The notes: generated by a model not told the origin, from the letters alone. 64,000 bases of DNA from Astropecten irregularis (GCA_963971285.1 OZ020254.1:15344932-15408931); one strand, 5' to 3'. Positions 45,698 through 56,744 are shown, counted from the first letter of the stretch. Translations and numbers: made by a program.

Positions 45698-45983
45698 CTA
45701 AATCATACATTGAACATATGAGTCAGATACACTCTATACATTGTACACAATGTTGCCAGTTAGTTTCTTGAACAATGAGGGACGCTTGTTGCCAGTCAAT
45801 TATACAGTGCGTCCCTCAAAAAGCGATACCCATTTTCAAAACATTTTAAAAAGAAATTGTATGTTTTCAGCTATTTGATTTTTAGTCTCTATTGCATTCA
45901 CTATCTCACTGGTACATTCTGACCAAATCTCAATGCAATCCATCCATGCATAACAGAGTAATTACTGATTGTCATGAAAAGTC

Positions 45984-46191
45984 CAATACACGGGTTTACA
46001 CTTCGGAGGCCATCTTGGATTTTATCGCAACTTCAAAACGAGGCACTTCTACGCATGCGCACTTTTCGAAGTGTAAGCCCGTCCATTGTCGAAGACAATA
46101 CACGTGTTTACACTTCTGCGGTTTTTATCGCGACTTCGAAACGAGGCACTATCACGCATGCGCACTTTTGGAAGTGTAAACCCGTGTATTG
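45984..46191. mobile_element. Tandem pair of a small palindromic element
   Basis: Terminal CAATACACGGGTTTACACTTC (45984) and its complement (46171-46191); a second junction at 46070-46125 has the same two ends fused. Two roughly 100-bp units with the shared interior AAACGAGGCACT..CGCATGCGCAC. CIAO1 intron. Confidence 0.75.
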
Positions 46192-46996
46192 CTACCATTA
46201 CAAAATAAATGACAGTTGTGGTTATCTTAGCAGCTTAGTGGTGATCTGCGTGTAGTGAATGTGGACGGCCACGTTGAGGGGACTGAGCGGCGAATGCTTG
46301 CGAACGCAGCGAATTTGATATTTCGCCAAGGTTCGTAAAATGTTGCAAGAAAGTTCGTAAACAGTTTTCATTGTTGCAAACAGTTTTTCTTGTCGCAAAG
46401 TATGTTCAAAATTTCTTTGCCAATCTATTTTTCCGCAAACAGTTTGCTACCGTTTGCAAAACAGTCGTAAGCCTTTGCAAACGCAAGACTAGTTTTCACT
46501 CAATGTACAGATGATAAGACCGTAACCGATTTATTGAACGAGGCTGGAGAGAATATACTCATGCAACGGCTGTTTTATATCTGTTGTAACATGCTAATGA
46601 AACGGTCATTGATAATGATGCACTCAAGCAGATTCAAGGCTGTAATAGAATATTGATCAGTGTTTCATGTTGTATCTGTCAACCATAATGTCATATGTCA
46701 TGGGTGCCACAATAAATGAGTGATGGCACTATTGTCCCTTTCTAGTTTGGACTTCAACCTTTTTTGGCAGCAGCACTATTGGTTTTGTACATGCTTTCCA
46801 ATCGTGGACAATATTGTCTCTTTTGTTATTAGTCCACGGTTTGAATGCCAATACAAACTCATGGATGGATTGGGGGAGGTGAGCAATGGAAATACAAGAA
46901 CAAGACATGTCATGTATACAAAATATCAGTGGCAAATGGATTTTCAGAAGTTAACAATGTTTTTCTTGATCATCAATTTTTATTTTTATTTAAAGG
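46192..46996. other. CIAO1 intron, nothing firmly recognised
   Basis: Contains a CGCAAA/TTTGC-rich stretch (46300-46500) that looks repetitive but has no defined ends. No exon signal. Confidence 0.35.
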
Positions 46997-46997
46997 T

Positions 46998-47969
46998 CAG
47001 AGATGCAACTGACCTATGCCAAAAAAATCGGAAAATGACCGTGAGTATGAATATTTTGTGCGCTGCGCCGCGGCGCGCGTGTAGACATACGGCACAACCC
47101 AAGGGAGTGAATGTACACGCTGTGCAGTCGGCTAGGATATGGAGACGAAAGTTTATCGATATTCACTGGTCTTTCACAATTATGATGAGTTGCAGCATGA
47201 GTTACATTTTACTCAAGAATTACGAACGTACGTGACAAACTTTTCAGCCCTAGAACTAAGGCAGTGTCCTACCTGGCAAACAAAGTTTTCTTACGTGGTA
47301 GGCCCATAATAATGGAGGAAGGAAGGCCTGACGTTGCGTTAGGCCTTCCTTTTCTTCAAGCCGTATCTTCATTGTAATTTGCCTTTGACATCTTTTTTGA
47401 TACCACAAAGATCATTTTTTCTGTCGACAATTAGATTTTGCATTCTGTAAATTTGTAGGCATGTTGGTTTGATGCGAACGAAAAGTGACAGCGCGAATGA
47501 ATCAGCAGCGTAAATCCCACGTGCACGAAACAACGTACAGAAGGCCTACATGTAAACATGGGCTGTTATGTGCATGCATTCGTTGTGTGCATCGCATCGA
47601 GCGAGCCATGAGATCACGCGCTATTGGTCATTTACTTGTGTCAAAGGTCAATATATAAACGTATTTCCAGTCACTGAAAGCTCCACAAAACACCGGCCTT
47701 CGTATTTTCATACCGCAATTACCCTGTACGACTGATGTTAACACTGGAATGGCGACTACGCGCGAGATTTAATACTCATTCAAGCAGTGCAGGTCGTGCG
47801 TGCATGATAGTTTGGTTCCAATCTTTAGTTTTTTTCAAAATACAGTAAATTGTACAATTCAAAGCATTTTACTAGAGTAGCCTGATGCTGAAAAAAAATC
47901 GGAAATGGTGTAGAAAAAAATAGAAAAAAAGTCAGATTTCTGATTAAAATCGGAAAAGTTGCATCTCTG
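46998..47969. mobile_element. hAT-like non-autonomous element, 6-bp AAAGGT duplication
   Basis: Ends CAGAGATGCAACT (46998-) and AGTTGCATCTCTG (to 47969), flanked by AAAGGT at 46992-46997 and 47970-47975. Subterminal AAAATCGGAAA words occur at both ends. No transposase. The CAGRG terminus suits hAT; the 6-bp duplication is shorter than the usual 8. Confidence 0.7.
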
Positions 47970-48482
47970 AAAGGTTCACTGCAATCCAATATGGGAAAGG
48001 GATGAAAGTGCTTTTAAACTATTGCTTAATACATAATTAATAACGATATAAATTATTTTGTGTATGTAAGTGCCTATTTTTACAAAACAGTTACAAAATC
48101 GATACATGTATGCCCCGCCCCTCAAAAAAGTCCCCCTTTGAACTGACCCACGCAGCAATAGCTTGTGACGTCACCAGGTCACCTGCAGAACTAGTATAGG
48201 CTCGCACCGCAGTATACATGTATTGCGTGGTGTTCTGCATGTGACGTAAGCAAGGTTTTTCGTCGCAAAAAGTGGGGTGCTCAATTATGGGTCTAAAAAT
48301 ACATCCGTTCTCTATATACAATATTTTTTAGCATAAACAAAGATAGACGGGTTGAGTTTTATAACAATACAGATGTATTTAACTTCAGATGTGTTTTTAT
48401 AACAGTGAACCTTTAAAAGAAAATCAAAAACACCAATAAGTACTTCAAATCATGTTTGCTTTTCTTATGTTACCATTCTTAC

Positions 48483-48684
48483 CTTCTTGAGCATCAGGAA
48501 AGTTTTGTTGCCATATTTTGACTGTTTTATCATCACTACAGGATGCAAGTCTTGTGCCTGTTTTATCAAAGCTGATTCCCCATACAGTAGATTCATGACC
48601 AGTCAATGTGCATATACAACTCCAATCATCATCCTCTTCCTTGAACATTTTGATTGAGTTGTCATAGCCACAAGATGCAAGTAT
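48483..48684 (-). CDS. CIAO1: CIAO1, internal exon
   Basis: A 202-bp exon, AACAG acceptor and GTAAGA donor. Encodes [20 protein letters not shown], then [20 protein letters not shown] and [19 protein letters not shown]. Two WD40 blades that match the centre of CIAO1 (EEDDW linker, LEGHESTVW, LASCSDD-x-TV-x-IW). Confidence 0.93.
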
Positions 48685-48754
48685 CTGTTAACAAATCAGT
48701 TCATAAAAAGTTCATCAAATAACAAGGGAAACAGGAGACTAGATTATTCTTAAG

Positions 48755-48865
48755 AAATTGAAAGTTAAAAAAAACAATTGACTGGAGTAGGATTCAAACC
48801 AGCGAACCCCAAGAATAACCTTCCTGTCCTCTACTAACTGAGCTATCCATCTGAAGTTGGTGGAA
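48755..48865 (-). mobile_element. tRNA-derived SINE fragment
   Basis: CAATTGACTGGAGTAGGATTC then CAAACCAGCGAACCCC and ACTAACTGAGCTATCC; the complement has box A (AGCTCAGT) and a box B-like GGTTTGAATCC. Same family as 56745. Confidence 0.7.
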
Positions 48866-48965
48866 TGTCTAAAAGTGTCAATTATCTTTGTTCGTTTGCC
48901 AGTCAGTTCATAAGTGACTAATGCCCATAAATTGTTCCATGGATCAATCTGACAGAACTCATATA

Positions 48966-49403
48966 CAGGGTGTCCCCCCAAAAACGCAACACTTGTGTCG
49001 AGAACTATTATATGACAATTAAACTGTTTATCACTTCAAGATTCAGATATGTGATAAAGCTATATCTTGGCTATCACTATGAAGAATTTGAGCAGAATTG
49101 GACTAAAATTTAGTGAAAAAATAAGACCGAATTACCCAACCTCAAAACCCGATTTTCATCTTTCTTTCATACACATTTATAAGTGTATTGACCACTATGC
49201 GTGTTATCCTTGCAGATTTGTTTTAAGGAGTACTCTTTCAATTGGTCATATTTTCGCAAATTTCAGCCCCAATATGCTTAAATTCTACATGGTAATAGCC
49301 AAGACATGGCTGTATCACATACCTGAATCTTGAAGTGATAAACAGTTTAATTTTAAATTAATGGGTCCCGACACAGTGTTGCGTTTTTTTCTGGGACACC
49401 CTG
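48966..49403. mobile_element. mariner-like MITE, TA duplication
   Basis: Ends CAGGGTGTCCCCCCAAAAAC and GTTTTTTTCTGGGACACCCTG, flanked by TA (48964-48965, 49404-49405). Inner palindromic words (TGTTTATCACTTCAAGATTC at 49026 and the complement near 49328) extend the arms to over 100 bp. CIAO1 intron. Confidence 0.85.
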
Positions 49404-49661
49404 TACATATCGAAACTGCATGGATTGTTGGTCAGCATATGTAATCAAGTGGTTAAGTAATTTTTTATGAATACAAGTACAGGTATGCGTACAAAACAAA
49501 AACTACAGAGTATGAGTATGAGTATGAGTATAAGAACCAGTGCATTTCCATAGGTCCACACATTCTCAAGCACAAAAAGTACACAATTGTTCGATACAGA
49601 TCCTGTGTTGATCGAAACGCGTCAGGATCTCCAAACTCCAAGCGCAATTCATAAACGTTAC

Positions 49662-50517
49662 CAGGGGTGTGAGAGCAAGTTTGAAAAAAAAATCGGTAAA
49701 AATTGGAAATCCTGATGGCGATGATGTCATCATTTTCTTTTCTTAACTTTTTAATCACTTTTTTTGCGTTGTATAGCGTTGCGATCCCTCCCCCCATAAA
49801 GAAAATACCGTAAATTAAATTTTTCTGATCAGGTAAATCTTACTTGAGTTTCACTCAGTTGTTTTGTCCAATTTGGTCAAGAAGAAACTCACTTTTCACA
49901 TACTGTCCCCCCAAAAATCATAAAAACCTTCCACAACTGACATTCAAATTGGAGAAAACGGAAACATCGCACATGTTGCACGCACACCGCACACTGACCC
50001 GCTTCAACCGCCATCTTGATTCTTGAAGATTCTATAACTGGTATCCGCGGGTTGCACGCATAACAGTTATGATTTCAGCTACTGTGGACCAGTGAAGTCA
50101 AGTCTCAATCACGTTCATGTGCAGCCAATCATAGCACAGTGCGTGCTTCCGCTGATTGGACAATGTAAAAAACAAGTAGTGCCGACATAGCGTGTTACAA
50201 TTTTTGTGATTGGATAGTCTACCTCGATTCGCTCACAATGCACTTACAAAATGAACTGCATGTACGATCGGGGCATGATTTTACACATGCAACAGTAAAG
50301 TACCGTGTGCATTACACTGCAGCATTCCAGTCGTGTTTCCGCACGTAATCTGCACGCAAACTTTTGTTGGACTGTCAAGTTGGTAGAAAACAAATACGGT
50401 AATAAAAAACAAAGAAAAAGTCGGTGCTGGTGCAAGGATAAAAAGGCAGAAAATAGAATTCTGCAAATCCATCAAAAAAGCTGAAATCCGCTAAAACGGG
50501 GAGATTTCACACCCCTG
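49662..50517. mobile_element. hAT-like non-autonomous element, 6-bp CGTTAC duplication
   Basis: Ends CAGGGGTGTGA (49662) and TCACACCCCTG (to 50517), flanked by CGTTAC at 49656-49661 and 50518-50523. Interior blocks (for example AAATCTTACTTGAGTTTCAC at 49834) recur at 55925, 60405 (complement) and 63490 (complement), so this 856-bp copy defines the ends of a family present four times here. Short (GAGTAT)n at 49509-49530. Confidence 0.85.
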
Positions 50518-50816
50518 CGTTACACATGTATCAAAGTTACAGTACAGGATTGGTAACATACCCCAACAGAAATGTTCACAGATTTATGTATGACTTTCAG
50601 GATATGAAGATGGTGCTGGTAGAAACATACCATTAAAGTTTGTCTGCCTGAAATGGTGTATTTATCCAGAAATTAGTCAAACACAGAGTGAAAAAAGTTT
50701 TGATCTCAGGGTAAGATCAAAACCACTCTTTATGTTTCATAAGACAAATTGAGTCAGGTTGTCGTTATTTTCTTGTAACTCAGATGTCCGATTGAGCTCA
50801 AATGTTAACATCTGTG

Positions 50817-51470
50817 GGGTGATGTGGCCTAGTGGTCTGGAGTGTTGAATTCAAAGTCTTGTGGTCAATCTACAGATTGTGGGTTCGAATCCAGCCATGG
50901 GTTAATGGTGCTTGCGTCCTTGGGCAAGATGCTTTGTCACATATTGCTCCTCTTCACCCAGGTGTAAATGGGTACCTGTGAGGGTAGAGATGGCATTGTG
51001 GTTTGATTAGGCCATAAAAAAAAATTGTTGTATTGGAGTAACGGAGGGTTGGAAAATAGGGTAGGGCGGGCGGATTGTTTTCTTTTTGTTTGTTTTTCCC
51101 CCTGTATTACATGTAAATGCTTTTTTTTCCTGTATATCACAGTATTTGACGAGTCAAATAAAGACAAGAAATGACATAACAACTTTAACCAGTCTGGTTT
51201 CCATCTTTTGCTCCTTTTAAGCTTTTAATCTGCATACAAATTTGTGATTTGTTTTTTTTCTCCCCAATTTTTTATTTTATTTTATTTTTTTTTTTTTGTG
51301 TTTAAAATGTTTACGGTCGGGGCATATTTTTGGGTCGGGCGGGTTATGCCAATACAAATTTTTTTTTTTATGGCCTTAGCCTCTGTGCACTGAATACAGT
51401 AGCACAGAGCTGTATATACTCCCCGTGGAGTTGAGATGGTTTCAGGCATGTAAATTAAAAATTGTACATG
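50817..51470 (+). mobile_element. tRNA-derived SINE split by a Harbinger-like MITE
   Basis: The head (50817-50898) has GATGTGGCCTAGTGGTCTGG (box A region) and GTGGGTTCGAATCCAGCC (box B). The body runs to 51009, is interrupted, and resumes at 51376 with TTAGCCTCTGTGCAC. It is the same family as 35848-36215, which supplies the uninterrupted form. Confidence 0.85.
51010..51375. mobile_element. Harbinger-like MITE, TTA duplication
   Basis: Termini GGCCATAAAAAAAAATT.. and ..TTTTTTTTATGGCC are inverted over about 25 bp (through TTGTATTGG). TTA is duplicated (51007-51009, 51376-51378). The undamaged SINE copy at 35848-36215 reads straight through this point with a single TTA, which confirms the insertion. 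3-bp TTA/TAA targets are typical of PIF/Harbinger. Confidence 0.85.
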
Positions 51471-51492
51471 CGCAGTAGAGTATATTATTATT

Positions 51493-52515
51493 GGCTTTTT
51501 CGCGGAAGCGAAAAGCCTTTGTTTTTGTTCTGTTTTTTTTTTTTTTTGGCTTTTTCGCGGAAGCGAAAAGCCTTTATTTTTGTTCTGTTTTTTTTTTTTT
51601 TTTCTTCCTTCCTCTTCTTCCTCTTCTTCCTCTTCCTCTTCTTGTCGCCAAAATTCCCATAGACAAAGCACAGGGGTTTTCTCGGAGCCACTTTTGTAAT
51701 TTTTAAACAGTCAATCTTAACTAAACTTGGTCTGAAGGAAGTCCATATAGGGTAGTTGTCTCCCGAAACTTTTCATAATCGTGACGTCATCAGGTGTCAC
51801 GTGACAAGCGATTTGAATGTAATAATCAAAATATTCAAAAATCAACAAAAAATCAACCGTTTGAGATATTAGATTGATTCCTTCGCTAAATGTCAATGAT
51901 AGGTAAGGTCTTTCTTTGTGACACATTGGTTGACCTCTGTGACCTCTACTTCCGGTCAAACCGGAAGTAGCTCCTCATTTAAAAGTGGTAAGAGCTAGGA
52001 TCATGATTCTTTCACCAAAAGTCAATGCTAGGCAAGGTCTTTCTATGTGACATACTGGTTAATCTCTGTGACCTCTACTTCCGGTCAAACCGGAAGTAGC
52101 TCCTCATTTAAAAGTGGTAAGAGGTAGGATCATGATTCCTTCACCAAAGGTACATGCTAGGCAAGGTCTTTCTATGTGACACATTGGTTAACCTCTGTGA
52201 CCTCTACTTCCGGTCAAACCGGATGTAGCTCCTCATTTAAAAGTGGTAAGAGCTAGGATCATGATTCTTTTACCAAAAGTCAATGTTAGGCAAGGTCTTT
52301 CATTGTGATACATAAGTTGACCTCGGTGACGTCTACTTCCGGTCAAACAGGAAGTTGCTCCTCATTTAAAAGTGGTAAGAGCTTTGATCATGATTCTTTC
52401 GCCAAATGTCAATGTAAGGGAAGTTCTTTCTAATGACACAATTCGATCTGATTGACAAGCAATTTATATCATATGCGGAAAAGCCTTATGTGCTGTTTCA
52501 AACAGCCATAAACTC
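51493..52515. repeat. Hairpin-headed dispersed repeat, copy 1
   Basis: Starts with the hairpin GGCTTTTTCGC-GGAA-GCGAAAAGCC, present twice (51493 and 51548, 55 bp apart), then poly-T, a CTTCTTCC-rich run, and TCAATCTTAACTAAACTTGG at 51713. Contains a four-copy 129-bp tandem array. Ends GCGGAAAAGCC ... CTCTAG (52475-52512). I have no family name for it. Confidence 0.75.
51890..52430. repeat. Tandem array, 129-bp unit, four copies
   Basis: ACTTCCGGTCAAACCGGAAG (an 18-20 bp palindrome) recurs at 51948, 52077, 52206 and 52335, exactly 129 bp apart. Surrounding unit sequence (AGCTCCTCATTTAAAAGTGG, GATCATGATTC) is equally conserved. Confidence 0.95.
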
Positions 52516-52684
52516 TAGTTTCTTCTTACTCTTCTTCAGCCAAATTTCGTATAGACTTTGTACAGGGGCATTCTACACGCCACTTTGGTCACTTTTAAAC
52601 AGTCGATCTTAACCAAACTTGGTATGAAGGAAGTCCATATAGGGTAGTTGTCTCCCGAAACTTTTCGTCATCATGACGTCATCA

Positions 52685-53130
52685 GGTGTCACATGACAGT
52701 GTCTTAAAGGGGCAAACTTCAGACATCAATTATGAACGAACCCTAAGTTTGATTTAGTTGGATCTTGGTATTTATCTAAGTCGGGAAGTGTTATATCGAA
52801 AAATTTCAATGACGTCATCATGACGTCATCAGGTGTCACGTGACAGTGTCTTAAAGGGGCAAACTTCAGACATCAATTATGAACGAACCCTAAGTTTGAT
52901 TGAGTTGAAACTTGGTATGTATCTAAGTCGGGAAGTGTTATATCGAAAAATTTCAATGACGTCATCATGACGTCATCAGGTGTCACGTGACAGTGTCTTA
53001 AAGGGGCAAACTTCAGACATCAATTATGAACGAACCCTAAGTTTGATTGAGTTGAAACTTGGTATGTATCTAAATCGGGAAGTGTTATATCGAAAAATTT
53101 CAATGACGTCATCATGACGTCATTCTCTGA
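52685..53130. repeat. Tandem array, 147-bp unit, three copies, CRE-rich
   Basis: GGTGTCAC(A/G)TGACAGTG starts at 52685, 52832 and 52979. Each unit ends with AATGACGTCATCATGACGTCAT, i.e. two full TGACGTCA palindromes. Two more pairs or singles lie outside the array (51781, 53271). Confidence 0.95.
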
Positions 53131-53682
53131 TTTTTTTATGATTTATTGAAATGTTGGGTTATTAAAGTTCTTTTAACGATATCAAGTAAACAAAACAAGA
53201 TATCTTTGAATTTCTTTTTGATAATTATTAAGCATACACCATAGATGAAAACTACATAGACAAAAAATCGGTGACGTCATCATGACGTCATAAAAATTGC
53301 GTTTTTTATAACACACAGTAGGAACGGCCGATCGCCTAGAAAATTGGTAGGTTGAGGAAAATGGAAGTTGCGGATCGTAATTATGAAGTTACGTCACGAC
53401 GGCGTCATCACTTGAATTTTTATGATTTTTAAAATCTTTCTCACTCTAGCCCAATGACTTGTACAGAGCTCTGTACGTGAAAATATTGGTCATAAAATGA
53501 AACATACGATTTAAACACCATTCATGCCAGGCGCGCGAAAGGTTGTTTGCCTACTTTATATGCCATGTTCTCCTTTTTTTCCTGATCATAGTTGCCTACA
53601 GCGTAAATGCTGTTTTTGACAAGACAACCACGCACTCGCAACAATCTACTTAGACCGTTTTCAGTAATGCATGAATCGGTAA

Positions 53683-53790
53683 TCCGAGCAGACAGTTTTG
53701 AATGGCGCCCTCTTTTGATTAAACAAAGTACATAGTTGCTTGTTTTGATCAAAAGAGGGCGCCATTCAAAACCATCTGCTCGGATGACTG
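53683..53790. repeat. Hairpin, about 38-bp arms
   Basis: GAGCAGACAGTTTTGAATGG with CGCCCTCTTTTGAT (53687-53720), inverted at 53748-53785, with a spacer of about 27 bp. In the second hairpin-headed repeat copy. Confidence 0.85.
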
Positions 53791-54107
53791 TTAATCGTTA
53801 GGCCATGCCAGGGGTGCTTTGTTTTCAGACAGCAGTGTTTACCCGTTTGCATGTATATGGCACACAGTCGCACTTAGTTTTATAAAACCACTTTATGTGG
53901 CCAAGACACGTGAAGTAAGATTAAAGGTGCACACTTCAAAACTCCAAAAGTGATTTGTTTAACTCAAGTTTTCTACATTTAGATACGGTCACTTTTAAAC
54001 CATCTGTCTCAATCAAACAAAATAAGTGATGTGTTTTAATTGGAGAAATATTTTATATCATTATGCGGAAAAGCCATGTGTTCTGTTTTAAACAGACACA
54101 ACCTCTA

Positions 54108-55470
54108 GTTATTATTATTTATTTGACCAACAAACAAGCATACAATACAAGAGAAACAGAACTAACAAAAACACAGAATAATAAATTACAACCAACATAA
54201 ACGTTAGCGGGATCCAAGAACGAAAATCCGAATACATAACAGGACCAGTGACAGTATTATGTTGGTCAGGAACCGCAAAAGTAAAATAAATTACTATTAC
54301 CCACAGGTATGCAGTCCCGCACATAATGTAAACAAAGACAGGTTACAAATATACAATACAGAAAACAGTAAACGAAAAGCGGCCCCCGTAGAGGTGATCA
54401 AAATGGCATTGACTGCCATTTTGATCACCTCAATGTTTTTTGATCACCTCAAAATGTTCAAAGGGTTCAGTTATGTGTTAGTAGCTCTATGGTCTGATAA
54501 CAACGCCTGCTTGAGGGCCTTAAGAAATTGAGGAAGGGAGTCCAGAACCGCAGAGTCTTTAATCCGTTGTGGTAAGGAATTCCATATTCTTGGGAAACTG
54601 TGTGTAGGTAAATGAAACAATGCTTGTGTGTGGGATGGAAGATGGCGGAATGTCAGCGAATCAAGGTGGCGAGGATTGACAAAAACGTTACACCAGATAA
54701 ACATTTAAACACAAAAATGAGCAAAGTAAGTATTGTCTTCGGGAAAACAAAGAGGACCAGTTGAGCCGGTCAAGCCTGTCCTCATATGCCATCTCACCTC
54801 GCCGTTGTTTGAGGGCAATACGGGTTGCTGAACGTTGCACACGCTCAATCAGCTGTTCTTGTGAAAGGGTGTGCGGGCCCCAGCAAGGGATGCCATATTC
54901 CAGGACAGGCAAGACAAGCGACTTACAAAGAGAAAAATGCACGTGAGGATGAACCTCCAGCAACTGAAGGAATAAAACCTAGAAGACGATTGGCACGAGA
55001 AACAATGGCGTTGACATGAGAATTCCAAGTAAGATCTGAGCTAATGGTGATTCCTAAGTACTGAACAGACGAGGAGGCTGCTAAGGGAGAATTCACAAGA
55101 CTGTAAGTAGGAGGATCGATATTTCTGCTACGAGTTATGTGCATAACCTTAGTTTTTGAAGGATTGAAAATCATGTGATTATGCAGTGACCAATCTAAAA
55201 CCTTATTAAGATCAGTATGGAGATGATGCTCGACTATCTGTGAATATATTACACGAAAGAGCAGCGCATCATCGGCAAACATAACACAACTAGAAGAAAC
55301 ATTGGAAGAGATATCATTAACAAATAAGTTGAACAAAGTAGGACCTAAGACACTCCCTTGTGGGACACCAGAGGAAACATCTGCCCAACACGAGGCACTA
55401 CCCTGGAATATCACACGCTGCTTACGGTTTGTTAAGAAAGATCTGACCCAATGCCACATGGTACCTCGGA
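54108..55470 (-). pseudogene. 5'-truncated LINE (CR1/jockey-like RT), 3' end intact
   Basis: Minus-strand frames: 55459-54923 gives the RT palm, with SSGVPQGSVLGPTLFNLFVN and FADDALLF (catalytic Asp pair kept), and LGITISSDLTWNSHV. After a frame change, 54963-54688 gives VLEYGIPCWGPHTLSQEQLI and RRQYLLCSFLC. After another, 54704-54471 gives the typical C-terminus (FPRIWNSLPQRIK). A roughly 350-bp 3' UTR ends in an (AATA/AAT)n tail at 54108-54124. No endonuclease domain remains. Confidence 0.85.
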
Positions 55471-55879
55471 TGTTAAAACTTGAAGCCAGTTTTTCAAGCA
55501 GGGCTATAGCTGCGCAATATAAATGTCTTTGTATAAAATGTTTTTGTAAACAAATTCTATGAACAGTAAATGTACAAAGGTTGGGATTTATATCATTGTC
55601 AACAGATCAATTGGAATTAGGGCTGAGCCATCACGGAAGAATTTTGTCCCGGAACATGACCAAGTTTTTCGGTCAGGACCCGGTGTTCCGATAAATAAAT
55701 TCACGAACAATGACCTACTTTATAATAGGTGACCCACCCCCCCCCCCCCCCCCCGGCCAAAATAAGAAAACGTAGAAAATTCTGACATCGAACATGTGCA
55801 AAAATACGGTTAGAGTACCGAGTGTTACACTGATGTATGCATTGTAATTCAGTTGCGAGATACATTTACCTGTAAAATA

Positions 55880-56290
55880 TTCCTTCCAAAGTACCAAAAA
55901 TCACATTTTCCTGATCAGCTAAATCTTACTTGAATTTCACTCAGTCATTTTGTCCTATTGGCTAAGTAGAAACATTGTGAAATCCTTCCGAAATCAAGGG
56001 TGCAAGAAGGATGTAAACAATCATCGCGCACACCATTGATTTTCCCATGCCTGGTACTGGTACTCCGCGCAAAGTGCACCAGCAAAAGTCTCAACCACGT
56101 GCGTCAGCAGGAAGCTTTCCGTACAAACATCTACTTGTGTACAGTACAGAAAGTATGTACAATGTGTGTATATGGCATGCACAGTCTGACAGTCAAGTAG
56201 CGCTCGGACGGCCCATGGACCATGGCCGGTACAGATATTGCGGCAAGAAATCGGCTTTTGACATCACTGGTTTTTCACTACAGAAACTTT
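55880..56290. mobile_element. Copy of the CAGGGGTGTGA hAT-like family (partial)
   Basis: 55895-55990 matches 49815-49905 (CTGATCAGCTAAATCTTACT, then TTTCACTCAGTCATTTTGTC). Its CAGGGGTGTGA ends were not found. A poly-C/poly-G run lies at 55735-55755, just upstream. The rest of 55471-56560 holds no recognised gene. Confidence 0.55.
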
Positions 56291-56560
56291 ACGATTGGTA
56301 AGATTATAAAAGATACATGTACATAATTTTTAAGATTTTATGAAAAAAGTTAAGAAAAAGTATTTCTTATGTGTCGGAATTTGGCATTCTGACCCAGCCC
56401 TAATTATGCTAATTGGAAGAACCAATGACTAAATGCATAGAACAATTTGTGTCTTCAAGTTTTCCTAATTGAAAGATTTGAGTAAAGAGGTTTTACAATA
56501 TTGGTGAAAACCACACGATAAAAATGAAGATTAATGGAGTTAGAATATATAGAGAATTAC

Positions 56561-56652
56561 CTCTTTGTGTGGATGCCAACATACATTCTTTACATCTTGA
56601 GTGTGCACACTTAAAACACCGACACATTGGTAGTCATCGTCTTCATGGTCCA
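56561..56652 (-). CDS. CIAO1: CIAO1, internal exon
   Basis: A 92-bp exon, GAACAG acceptor and GTAATT donor. Encodes DHEDDDYQCVGVLSVHTQDV followed by KNVCWHPHKE, matching CIAO1's acidic loop and the next blade (ECVSVLNSHTQDVK-type). Phase 1 in and 0 out, consistent with both neighbours. Confidence 0.92.
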
Positions 56653-56744
56653 CTGTTCAAAAAGGAAATACAGTATTGACAAAATCAGGTGGGAATAGGA
56701 ATTTGTCTGCATTCATTGACATCAAAAAAGAGGTGAAATAAATA

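Larger units (their letters stand above)
52516..54106. repeat. Hairpin-headed dispersed repeat, copy 2 (adjacent)
   Basis: Repeats the internal blocks of copy 1 in the same order (CTTCTTC run, ACTTTTAAACAGTCGATCTT, GTAGTTGTCTCCCGAAACTT) and closes with the same GCGGAAAAGCC ... AACCTCTAG end (54063-54108). Contains a three-copy 147-bp array and a 36-bp-arm hairpin at 53683-53790. Confidence 0.75.

Noticed and set aside
45795..45830. Second mariner-like terminus (TACAGTGCGTCCCTCAAAAA)
   Set aside because: It resembles the 48966 element's end, but no matching inverted end was found, so no element is claimed.
50817..50898. Possible functional tRNA gene
   Set aside because: It is the head of a SINE with the same body as 35848-36215; no terminal T-run directly after the tRNA-like part.
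52685..53130. CRISPR-like array
   Set aside because: Units are directly tandem with no unique spacers, and the sequence is clearly eukaryotic.
54761..55562. Plus-strand open frames at 54761, 54825 and 55302
   Set aside because: They are opposite-strand shadows of the LINE RT, which has diagnostic motifs on the minus strand.
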